Positions 1-11,100 of a stretch of 35,282 nucleotides of DNA are shown piece by piece. This stretch comes from Mansonella perstans (lineage: Eukaryota > Nematoda > Chromadorea > Rhabditida > Onchocercidae), in the NCBI GenBank assembly GCA_037074765.1, contig JBAMDO010000349.1, positions 1 to 35,282 of the forward strand. The letters run 5' to 3'. The notes beneath the pieces are model-generated. The model was not told the origin of the DNA. It did not search any database and saw nothing but the letters and a program-made list of their open reading frames with translations. A program made the position numbers and the translations under genes. Each line of letters starts with the position of its first letter. Position 1 is the first letter of the stretch.

Positions 1-885
1 AAAGAATTTCATGCATCTGTTAGGAAACAATTTTTTGCTTTATTTAATTTATTATTTCTTTCAATTTCATTATCAACTTTTAATTGCTTGCAATCAATTA
101 AATTGATAAAAGTTACTAGACTTTGTTAAAATTGCAAATAAATTAAATTACACGAGTTGAATTTTTGACTGATAATTAATGAATCTATTATAAACATATA
201 TAATTAATTAAATAAACATAAATTTATAGAGAAACAAAGAAAAAAAAGAAGCGAATTTCATTGAAATTTGGGTAAAAATCGAAGAGACAAAAATTTGACA
301 TTGATTTATTGGACAAAATCAAATCTGATTTGCCATTTGGTCATTTGGTCAATTGTTTTTATTAGAAGAGTATAACACTGTATATAACAATATAAATAAC
401 TTTTCGAAAGAAGAAATTAAACAAAAGTATCTTGAATGAACGAAAAATTGAAATAGATAAATATAATACATAAGTAGAATGAATAATAAAACTTCCTTGA
501 AAATCTTCAAAACTTATAAATAATAATATTTTGAAAGAGAAGAAATATAGCACTATGAATGGATGGATATTTTTATACGATGAAATTAAAATTATATTTA
601 ATCGTTCATTTCCTCTTTCATAGAGAAATTAAATTTATAAAGATTTTTAGATTAAAAGATATATTGTATGGAATAAATCAAAATTGATTACGATTCAATG
701 ACCTTTTGCAATTCCAATGACCTTTAAAGCAAGCAAGCATAAGAATAGAGTACATTTTAATGCAAATCAAATTATACATTAACAACTGAATTCAAACGAC
801 ATGATGAATAATCACACTTTTATATGAAAAAGAAATTACTCCAGCTATACATATACGCATATACATATATATATATATATATAAA

Positions 886-998
886 TTTTTTTTCCCGGCA
901 CAATTAATTTTTTTTTTAATATATATATATATGGAAAATTTTAATTAAAAAATCTAAACAAATAATGAAAATAATTAATTATGCCGGGAAAAAAAGAG
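886..998. repeat. Fold-back (inverted repeat) around TTTCCCGGCA
   Basis: The left arm near 886-912 contains TTTTTTTCCCGGCA then CAATTAATTTT. The right arm near 968-998 is its reverse complement with one or two mismatches (AATTAATT, ATGCCGGGAAAAAAA). The arms are about 25-28 bases with a loop of about 55 bases holding an (AT)n run. The CCCGGC core is unusually GC-rich for this region. It may be a small fold-back or MITE-like element; no coding content. Confidence 0.55.
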
Positions 999-1814
999 AC
1001 TTACTAACTAACATACATTCCTTATAGCTTTCGCTTTATTTTAGTGACAAATAAAGAAAAAATCTTAATGAAATAAAATTTTAAGGAAGAAAAATTTTAA
1101 AAAACGCTAATTTTTTAACATTGCTAATTTGTTTGTATATTAGAAAAATAATTGCAACATACTGGGGATAAGTTTAAAATAGAAAAGAAAATTAATGAAT
1201 TTTCATTTCCACCAAAAGTAATAATTGCAAATTAGGAAGAGGGCAAACAAAAAAATTTCCCGCAATTCCAGAACTAGATTTTTAAATTGAAACAATCCTA
1301 TATTAATAATTTTCAAATCCTACATTAAATTTTCAAATCCTATATTAAATTTTCAAAATCAAATCTTTCATTTTTTTTTTTCAAACACACTCTCTTTCTC
1401 TCTGACCCAAATAAAAAAAAGAAAGAAAATGAAAAATTTTGAAAATCAAATAAGAGACATGTTTGATCAAAAATCATATATATTAGATGACAGATGGAAA
1501 ATTTTGGAAACATTTTAAAAGATGAAAGAAATCTGATAAGATAGTAGTGATATTTGGCGGTAAAGATACCTCTATGAATTGCAAAAATGACAAAGATGAA
1601 ATTTAAAATTTGAAAAAAGAAAATTTTTGAAATCCCAAAAGATTTTTCTTTTATAAAAACAAAAAAAAAAAGAGAAGGAAATATGTAACATCAAAATGTT
1701 GTTACATTGATTTTTTAAGATGAGTGTATTTTAAAGGGAAAATTTGAGAAAGTGTAAAGCGAAATTTTCATAAAAGGTAGATAGGGATAGCGTATGAGGG
1801 AAGACTGAGTAGTA

Positions 1815-1940
1815 TAAGCATTTAGCGGTTTTAGAGGAGAGGTGCGCGGTCAAAAGAGAGATGAAGAGTTTGGAAAAATGAAATTAAATTTGTTGTGTGA
1901 GCATTGCACTGGATAATGCGATTGGTACCACAGGATGTCA

Positions 1941-1979
<39 letters not shown>

Positions 1980-2175
1980 ACATACACACATACACATACA
2001 CAAATATTATAATCACAAATATCGTAAGCATTTAGCGGTGGTTAGAGCGAGGTGCGCGGTAGGTAGGAAAGAAATAAAGAGGTGAAGAAGATTTGAAAAA
2101 ATAAAAGAAGTTTGTCCATGATGAGCATTGCATCCACGTCGCCACGTCGGATAATGCAGTACCAATGGGATGAAA
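1815..2175. repeat. Imperfect direct duplication flanking a CA microsatellite
   Basis: Two diverged copies about 213 bp apart (1815-1937 and 2028-2175). Each has AAGCATTTAGCGGT, a nearby GAGGTGCGCGGT, then a GA-rich part, TTTGTNNNTGAGCATTGCA, and finally GGATAATGC and a GTACCA block. Between them lies a (CA)n tract (1938-2001). The phrase 'AATGACAAATATCCGCATG' after 2180 resembles the junction ahead of copy 2, so a third decayed copy may follow. Open frames across the CA tract are simple-repeat artefacts. Confidence 0.6.
1938..2001. repeat. (CA)n microsatellite
   Basis: About 64 bases of CACACA with TA interruptions on the plus strand. Confidence 0.95.
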
Positions 2176-2285
2176 TATTGTAATGACAAATATCCGCATG
2201 AAAGAAGAATGAATATAGATAGGTAGATAGATATAGAAAGTGTGAAATGGTTTCTGTTGGTGCAATCAACGGTGACGATTATGAT

Positions 2286-2693
2286 GAGTGGTTGATGTGG
2301 TAGTGAGTGGTTGATGATGTGGTAGTGAGTGGTTGATGATGTGGTAGTGAGTGGTTGATGATGTGGTAATGAGTGGTTGGTGATGTGGTAGTGAGTGGTT
2401 GGTGATGTGGTAGTGAGTGGTTGGTGATGTGGTAGTGAGTGGTTGGTGATGTGATAGTGAGTGGTTGGTGATGTGGTAGTGAGTGGTTGGTGATGTGGTA
2501 GTGAGTGGTTGGTGATGTGGTAGTGAGTGGTTGGTGATGTGGTAGTGAGTGGTTGGTGATGTGGTAGTGAGTGGTTGGTGATGTGGTAGTGAGTGGTTGG
2601 TGATGTGGTAGTGAGTGGTTGGTGATGTGGTAGTGAGTGGTTGGTGATGTGGTAGTGAGTGGTTGGTGATGTGGTAGTGAGTGGTTGGTGATG
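2286..2693. repeat. 22-bp minisatellite, about 18 copies
   Basis: A tandem array of a 22-base unit; the central part reads GTGATGTGGTAGTGAGTGG followed by TTG. The first few units carry TTGATG where later ones carry TTGGTG; one early unit is shortened to 19 bases. The later units are nearly identical, which suggests recent expansion from the right side. Because 22 is not a multiple of three, the long minus-strand open frame across it changes peptide register every unit and only repeats after 66 bases; it is not evidence for a protein. Confidence 0.95.
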
Positions 2694-2907
2694 GTGGTGC
2701 AAAAAGAGAGATAGACGACGTATAGTCCGTATCAAATTTAACAATCTAAGGAACAACAACAATCACAATAAACGAACTTTTGAAATAGCTATTACAGTGG
2801 TCTATCCCTCAATGAAATGACCTTTTGAGAGAGAGAGAGAGGAAGGGATAGGGGTAAGAGAACGGCGGAGAAAAGAAAAGGAGAAGGCTATTTTAAAGCA
2901 TGCATGT

Positions 2908-3036
2908 GATGATGATGATGATGATGATTGCGGTTATTGTATGGTCAAAAGAGTGAATATGAAGGACGATAGAGTAGCCATAGAATAGCCGTAGAGTAGC
3001 CATAGAATAGCCATAGGATAAAGTAGCCATAGAATT
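2908..3036. repeat. (GAT)n tract and AGTAGCCATAGAAT-type tandem repeats
   Basis: GAT repeats at 2908-2928, then about six copies of a 9-13 base unit (TAGCCATAGAA / TAGCCGTAGAG) from 2971 to 3036. Confidence 0.8.
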
Positions 3037-3596
3037 TTATCATTTCATGAAAATGTCATTTGATTTCAATATTGAATATATTAAATGATAGAAAATTTTC
3101 AAAAAGAAAATATGAAGCTGCAATAATTTGCAAATTATTGCATTAAATGATAAAAGATAAAATTTTTTTTTTGTAATAATAAAGAGGAATGAGATCAAAA
3201 GAAAAGGAGAAAACGGATGAACATCGGAGGTGAGAGAAAAAGAGAAAAATAGGAAATAATTCATAAATAAGAAGTGAAATATGAGAGAATAGTGTGTTAA
3301 GATATTTATAGGTGTAATAGCAGAAATATTTTTTCAAAATCATTTTTTTTCCCTCTATGTCTCATCCTTTTGCTTTTTCCCTCTCTCTTCTTTCTTTCCA
3401 TATTTGTTTTTCTTTTTGAAATTTTAAAATTAAGTGAAAAATAAAGTAATTGGAACGAAAAGAGATGGAGAAATAAAATGACCTCTAAATCGTACAATAA
3501 ATAGGTTTTTAGTTTTTGAAAATGTGATAGTTTTTTTTCCTTCCTCCTTCGCTCTCTCTCTTTTTCTTTTTCTCTCTAGGGAATGAAAAAAAACTG

Positions 3597-3860
3597 AAGA
3601 TGGATTAAATGTAAAGAAGATCAAATAGAATATATTAATTGAAATATGGTAATTAAATACTGAAAATGATTGATAGCAAATCTCAAGATGGATTAAATAT
3701 AGAGAAGATCAAATAGAATTTGTTAATCGAAATATGGTAATTACACAACCGGAAGTGATTGATGGCAAATCTTAAGATGGAATAAGTACAGAGAAGATCA
3801 AATAGAATTAATATTAATTGAAATACGGTAATTAAATACTGAAAATGAATGATAGCAAAC
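3597..3860. repeat. 88-bp tandem triplication
   Basis: Three adjacent copies start at about 3597, 3685 and 3774. Each begins AAGATGGATTAAAT or close, contains GAAGATCAAATAGAAT, then GAAATATGGTAATTA, and ends GATTGATAGCAAA. Copy 2 has a CACAACCGGAAGT variant. No coding potential. Confidence 0.85.
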
Positions 3861-5020
3861 AAATTGAAACATATCTGCATTATTAAATTAAATTTAATCC
3901 ATTGCTTCATTTTTAGTTTTTTTTTTTTTTTTTTGAAAAGCTTCAAAGTTGGCTTATATGTCTGTCTGTCTATTTTTCTTTTTGAAGTATAAGAAGACAA
4001 GAGATTTTTTAATATAATAAAATAAAAAATAAAGTTTTCAAATTTTTATTTAATTAATTAATTTGGTATATATACCTATTTCATCTAGAGCTCAAGGAAG
4101 AAATAATTTGAAATAAGAATGAAAATTAAGATAATTCAAAATCTTACGAAGTATAAACCTTGTATTCCAGCAAAATACATAGGAAAAAAGTTATATTAGT
4201 GTTAATAAAAAAAAGAAAAAAAAACAGCTATTATCATAATACCATCAAAAGAAGCCCCATATAAACGTAAGGTAATCATAGACAAAAACGACAAAAAAAT
4301 TCCATAAATTGCATTCAATCTTAAAGTATAATGGAAATGAGCCATTACATAATGAGCCTTATGTATCATGCAAAACTACAACCAAACTAGGAACTTAAAA
4401 TAATCCCGCTCAAACACTCAAATAGTAAAAAGAAAAATGAAACTATAAGCTCAAAATCACATGGGTTGAATTTTTTTGATTAGATCCAAAAAAAAGTTCC
4501 TAATCAATTAAAAACCCCAAAAGCTCTAGGAATAGCAGTAATTAAAAGTAAGCAGCACTAAAACAAAATCGAGTACTAAAATAAAATGTATTAAAATAAA
4601 ATCGAGTATCAACTCGAGTCCATGCCAGCAGTATACCAGTGTGATGAATATCCTCAGACAGAAATTCCCAAAGTTGCAAAATTCAAATAGAAGCAAAAGT
4701 TTATGTATAGTTTAGCCGATGGTTGTACAACATAGAATCCTCGAATACATCAGTCATTAAGTTACAATACAAATTAGCTATTTCTTCTTTTTCTTTTTTA
4801 AATTAATTCAAAAAAAAAAAAAAAAATACAAACCAATTTTACATATTATTAAATATTAGAATTAAAAAAAAACTCACAAAATTAATTGTGAAATATATTT
4901 GATGTTCATATTTCAATTAAATCAATATCATGTGTTATGTAAACAAGTTAATTGATAAGCACTGAAGTAAAATAAGAAGTTAATAATTAAATTTAAAATT
5001 GAGAAGGAAAAAAAATTAAC

Positions 5021-5186
5021 CTTTCAATCCATTTATTTCGTTCATGTGAATTACGGCAGTTATAATAAGTATTGTCAAATTTGAAAGAATTTGATACATC
5101 AGCAACTGTTGGATGATGAATTGAAGGAATCGGTGTTTCAGCTCCATCTAATTCGGAATCCAAAATTTGATTAAAATAATTGCTTT
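5021..5186 (-). CDS. gap-2: gap-2 exon 6: end of split PH domain
   Basis: A 166-nt internal exon with acceptor AAAACCAG and donor G|GTTAAT. It takes one spare G from the previous exon and leaves two bases (AG). The translation runs ESNYFNQILDSELDG and then HHPTVADVSNSFKF, ending NCRNSHERNKWIER. The last part matches the SynGAP/DAB2IP pattern CRSAAERDKWxENL, the C-terminal helix of the PH domain, including the invariant ERxKW. The HHPTV segment aligns with the family's 'kPVHSSILG' strand. The following residues of the family (basic linker, then C2) would be on the next exon, which I could not find between here and base 1. The acceptor is purine-rich and weaker than its neighbours, but phase and homology fix it. 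Confidence 0.88.
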
Positions 5187-8100
5187 CTGGTTTTCTTTTT
5201 ATTTTTTTTTTTAAATAATAAATTTAATTTAAACTCTTATTTCTTTTCCTCTTTTAAATATATGAGGAAAATTTTATCACTTTCCTATGTGCACATATGA
5301 AATTAGTAAATAGTTTAATTTTATGAAATTCATGAAATCCTTACAAAAAAAAAAAAAAAAAAAGAGACAGTGTTTAGTATTAAAAATTAAAACGAACATT
5401 TCCATATTTGGTATTATAAGGTTTTTTAAAAAAAAAAAGAAATGCAGTGTTTCGGTTGAGAGTTAAATTTTATGCAGGTCATATTCTTTTACAAGTATTC
5501 TGAATTTATTTTCAAATTTAATATTTCATTTCAAATTTAATATCATGAATGAAATTGGTTAAAAAGAATGGAACGAAATAAACAAACCTAAATCGATCGC
5601 ATGTGTAGCAGATGAATATACTAACAAACTTTCATGCGAACGACTTGGTCGAAATGAATTTTCATCTTCTTGTGATAACGGATATGCCCGAAATGTTGAA
5701 TGCTGATAGCATTGGGCAGGTAAACCTGCATCATTGCATGCAATTTCATCAGATTGTTGCAAAATATTACGTGAAGAGCTGAAATTTTAAATTATGAAAA
5801 TAAAAAAATTATTTTCAATTTCACAAAATGTTCATAAAATTTAAAAAGATTTGATATATTTTTTCCCAAATATTTGAGTATTCGATTAATTCAAAAAAAA
5901 ATTTACCTTCTAGTAACTGGTTTTTTAAAATCTGTCATTTTGGTAGATTGTTGCATGTAAATTTTTGGAAGTGATTGATGATAATTATGATGATAATATG
6001 TTGATAGTGATGATAATAATGATGATAATGAAGGATATTTATTGAAAAGACATGATGATGATGAGCGGACAGTTTTTCTCGTATTATAATATCCATGTAT
6101 TGTATTAGAAAAAAATCCCATCTTATCTAATATTTGAAATTTCAAATTTTTTTTCCTCACAAATATTTTAAATAAATTTTGATGAGAGAAAAGTCACTTT
6201 GTAAAAGTAATGTAAAATGCATCATTTTTAAAATTATTTATTTGCTCAGCAATTAATTTTCCAAATTTTAACAAAATTTTCAAATTTTTCAAATTTCAAA
6301 AATTTTAAAAAGTAATTTGCTCATCTGTGGAACAAAAAGAGAAGTTTCGTTCCGGGAAAAAGCATAGAAATTGATAAGTCAGACAAAATACAGAATACAG
6401 GTTCCAGAAGTTATTTTGATGCACTTAAAAAAAACAGTATCATGAAAATTGAGAAATGTAAATTATCGAAAGGAGCAGAATTGCTCTTTAATAGAAGGAA
6501 CTTCTTGATGGGTCTCCGGAATTATTCGAATGGAATGAAAATCCTTGATGACCAATGGACCTACTTTATGACCTACAGAACTGCTCCAACGAAACGGAAA
6601 TGTTTGATTGCCTCGTCTTCTCGATGCCAGTTTATGTTAAAATTATGCATTACACGACAAAATGGATCGTCCCAATAAATTTTTGTACCAAAGCACAGAT
6701 CTTAAGACGGAATAATAACCCGGAAAAATCAAACCACAGATTTTAAGGAGGGAATAGTAATCCGGAAAAATCTGCTGAAAAAACAATAGCAACCTGATAT
6801 GTTGTTGTGGTTTAAGTTTTTCAAGATAGGAAGGATAAGAACTCTTGAAAAGTTGTTCTGCGAAAAAATTTTAAAGCAAGATAACAATCCACAGGATGAA
6901 CTTGCTAGGAAAGGTCACTTCAGGTTGACATAACAATGCAAAAAATGAATCCATTGAGGTGATAGAAAATCAATGAAGACTGATATAGTGAGCAGAGAGT
7001 GGTATGAGTGATCTTAAAAAGCGGACAAAATGAAAGGGAATTATTAACAGGGATAAGTGCAGTAGTAAAGGTTATGTCAACAGGGATTTTAGGAGCGGTC
7101 AAAGGAAAAAGAGAAGAAAAAATGCTAGGAGGTGAAACGATAAATTAAATAAAGAATATCAAGTTACGGTAGGATAATCTATAATGATAATAGACAGACA
7201 GTGAATAATGCAAATAATCAGTGTGGTAAGGACCTGTAATTAAAACTGAATGCAGCTATTAAGAAATTAAGAAAAAATTGGGAAATGGTAAACGGTAGTG
7301 CAATAAAAACTTTAAATTAAAAGTGAGCATAGCCATTAAATTGTTCGATTTATTAAATTAATTAAATTATGTCAATCATTAAATGATGGGTGAAAAACTT
7401 GAATCTTTTAAAATGATATTATTTAAGTTTATACATTATATGTATGGGAAGGTAATTAAAATAATTAAAAAGCAGTCAATAATAATTATACACTTCAATG
7501 CAACAGTAATTAATTGCTTATGGTGGTGAGAATTTTTGAATAAAAATTTAAAATTTCTCTCAAATGTTTACAAAAACTCTGTCCAATTAAAACATTGAAC
7601 ATAATTATTTCATTCATTTGTTTTTTTGCGATATTTTTCTTCATCTCAATAAAATTACTTTTTTGCTCTTCAGCATTCCGGTTATAGAAACTGGATTTAT
7701 TTTTGTCTGCTTTCGCTTACTGGCTGTGGAAAAAAGTCGAATTTTTTCATTATTTTCCAATTGAGCATAAAATCTTTTTTTATCATGAAAATATAATTCG
7801 TCTTATCAAAAAATGATCATATAGTAGTGTGAACTTTGCAAAATCAAATTGAATTCATTGATTAAAAATACATCGAACAGCTCCAATTAACAATGATTAA
7901 AGTTAATTTTTTTAATTTAAAATATCTAATTAAATTTAATTGATAACAGTTGCTAAATTCAATGCTTTTTTCTCTAACTGAGCAATGAAACCCTCTCATC
8001 ATTTTTAAATTTTAACAGATATTATTATTAATAAAATTTAATAAAAAATCAATTAACTTCCAGTAATTATTGTTAAATTTAATTTAATAAAATTTTACCA

Positions 8101-11100
8101 ATTTACGATTATTTCATCAAACCTTACTATATCAGCAATAAAACGTTTGCTGTCACAATTTAATTTTAATATTAATAAATTGGAATTACAGAAAATGGTG
8201 GATGAAAAAAGATGTTGAATTGTATTAATGATCGTTGAATGAAAAAAACTGATGCTGTTGAAAATTGTTCAGTTGTTAATGATTCACGTAAAATTTTACG
8301 CAAGTGCCCATAAATGGTATCGATTAGTTTATTAAAGTAGCTAATGGATAGTTTTGTTTATAGTTTAAAAATTTTTAATAACAAATTAGGCAAATAGGAT
8401 GTGCGTATAGATTAAAACTAAACAAAATATTCTAAACTTTTATTTATTTGAAGAGAAGAAAAATGAGAATTTGATTATTTAATTGTTAATCAAAAAATTT
8501 TGAGGTATATAAATTAGCTAATAAAATTTTATTTTTCATTTTTTTTTTAAAAACTTTATTTTTAAATTTTGTTTATAAATTTTTTCATTTCCTAAATTCA
8601 GTTTTTTGAAATTCGTTTTTTTTTTACATTTAAAGATGTTAAATTCAATGATATTTATAATTTGAATGCATTTTGAAATTTTCACAATAAATTACACTTA
8701 TAATTCACATTTTAAAAAATGAGAATAAATGAAAAAAAGTAAAGAAGAACAAGTAGTTGAGTAAACTTATCAAATAAATAAGTAAACGAGTAAGTATATA
8801 TACAAATAAATTGAATTTAAAAAATTCGCCAAAGAAAAAATTTATCTGAAAAATAAATATTTCAATATAGCGAAAAAAATATCAAAAAAAATATAATAAA
8901 TTTATTAACTGGAAATATTCACATAAAATTGTTGCATAGTAAATAAACTTTGAAAGTTATCTTTGAATAATAAATTTTGTTACATAGAAAAATTATGCAT
9001 TTTCTTGTATAAATTGATTCAATTAAAATTTTCAGAAAAAAAAATTTTAATTTAAAAAAAAAGGAAAGATATGAAATGAGCTATGGATATGAGAATGAGA
9101 GAAAGAGGATAACGAGAAAAAGAATAAAATTTTGGAAAAATTCCACGTAAACAAAATTTTATATTAATAGATTTCATTCATTAAAAAGAAAAAAACAATT
9201 TTCGCTTCATACCAGATAATAATTTTACTAACAATCCGAATAGCTTTACTATCATTAAATAATTTTAATCAACTAATGAAAATTTTTTAATTAAAAGTTT
9301 AAATTTTTAATACAATATACTGAATTGAAAAGTACAGAGCAGAGCTCAATAACTAAATTTTCGGTTAATAATTAAAAGTTTCAGAAGTATTTAAAAAAAA
9401 AAAAAGAATGAAAAACTGGAAGGAAGATTTCAATAGTATAAAAAGAATGAAAAAAAAAATTTTATCATTTTTTTTCTTTCTAATTTCAAGTTAATTTTCC
9501 AGGAAATATAAAAAGTAGATTACCACTACTACCACCATTACTACAGGGTAATAGAGAGAAAAAAATTTTTGCCGTGCTATGTTTTTATCTATCGAAATGA
9601 ATATTAGTGACATTGACAAATTTGATTTTCATTTAAAAATTATCAAAATTTTTTTGGATTTTTCAATCAAATTATTTGTCTCTCAATGGTTTCTGTATAA
9701 TAATGCAAGCATGAAATTTTTGGCAATAATTTGCAGTGCTCAATTAATAATTAAATGATGTTGTCAAAAGAAGATTAAAATGATGTGAAAATGAGCAAAT
9801 CAAATTACTGTAAAAAAAACGAAAAAAAATTTACAAAAATGATTTAAAAAAACTGGCATAATTTTCATATGTTATGATAAAATTATTTATTAATAGTAAC
9901 AGCACAAATGAATTTATATTAAACATAAATGAAAGTTTTAATATACTTTATCAAAAGTTATAAAGTTATTCAATTTTTAAATTTTTTGTGTTAAAATAAT
10001 TTGCGAAAAAAAAATTGCCACTATGTGTTTAGAGAGTTCCTTCTCCCTTTCCTTTTTTGTCTTGAAAATTTATTAAATTCCAAAATTTTTTACGATTTAC
10101 TTTTGAAATGAAATAGAAATGTCGTAAAGAAATTCTCATGTAAATGTAATTTAGAAATCATTAATAATTTAATGAAATCACTAGTAATAATTTATCAAAA
10201 AATACATTTTTTTTTTGTGAAATATTTTGATATTGTAATGAAAAGAATAAGTAAATGAATCTTCACAGAACATATACAAAATCTTAAAATTCTTAAAAAA
10301 AATTCATTTTTGAATAATCAAATGCTTAAAAAATAACAATCAGTTTTTTTTCAATCAATTAAAGGTTTAACTTAGAAATTTTACAGAAAATTAATGAATT
10401 AGTTAAAAAAAAAAAAAAAAAAACTCACTGAAGATTTTGATTTGCTGTACGTCTTCTCTCTAATTTTGTGGCACTTTTCGTACGATTCAGTGCGCTACTT
10501 CGAAATGGTCTCGAGAAAAAATTCTGAAATAGAAGTAATTATTAAAAATTAAATATGTAGATACATTGAAATGAATAAATGAAGATGATTAAAGGAAAAT
10601 TATAAATATATGCAACAGACGAAAATATTACAATTTAAATTTAGATTTTATCAAATTCAAATTGTCTATTTTAAACAGCCTCTTGAAAAAGTATCAGTAA
10701 AATTTAATCAAAAAAAGTGTAAAGGAGTGATAAGCTTAATAAATAAGAAGTGCTGGAGGATTGTAAAGTAGGAATACTGTAGGATGATAAATTGTAACTA
10801 TTGTAGAGCAATAGTTTAAGAACACTGTAGAATAATAGATTGAAATACTGTGGGCCGATAATTTAGGAATATCGATAACGTTCATGCATTGGAATGGTTT
10901 TTTTTTTCATTTTCTATTGAATAAATATTGTCAATTGTATTTTGACAAAAAAAAATTTGTCAAATAAACTGTCATTTTTGTTCAGTTATTAGGTTAATTT
11001 TAGATCGAAAAAAATTGAGGAGGATAACAATAGTCAACTGAATTGTATATTTATATGCTGTTGTACAAGAAAAAGTTTATCAATAAATGATCATTTTTGT

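Larger units (their letters stand above)
1..5020. other. Intron/unassigned left flank, no exon found
   Basis: The next gap-2 exon must start in phase 2 after the WIER codons, encode the basic linker to the C2 domain, and lie to the left. Reading the minus strand through this stretch I find no segment with an acceptor, phase 2 and PH/C2 similarity. The stretch is AT-rich with several repeats listed separately: a fold-back at 886-998, a CA tract in a duplicated block (1815-2175), a 22-bp minisatellite (2286-2693), short tandem repeats to 3036, pyrimidine tracts (3350-3400, 3530-3590) and an 88-bp triplication (3597-3860). Confidence 0.6.

Noticed and set aside
1831..2085. Open frames with Cys-Val or Thr-His runs
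   Set aside because: Translations of the CA microsatellite.
2013..2762. 249-residue minus-strand open frame rich in His, Thr and Pro
   Set aside because: It is the 22-bp minisatellite read through; the peptide pattern follows the DNA repeat, and there is no domain or splice evidence.
3143..4000. Several 60-105 residue minus-strand frames rich in Phe, Leu and Lys
   Set aside because: They arise from poly-A/T, pyrimidine tracts and the 88-bp triplication.
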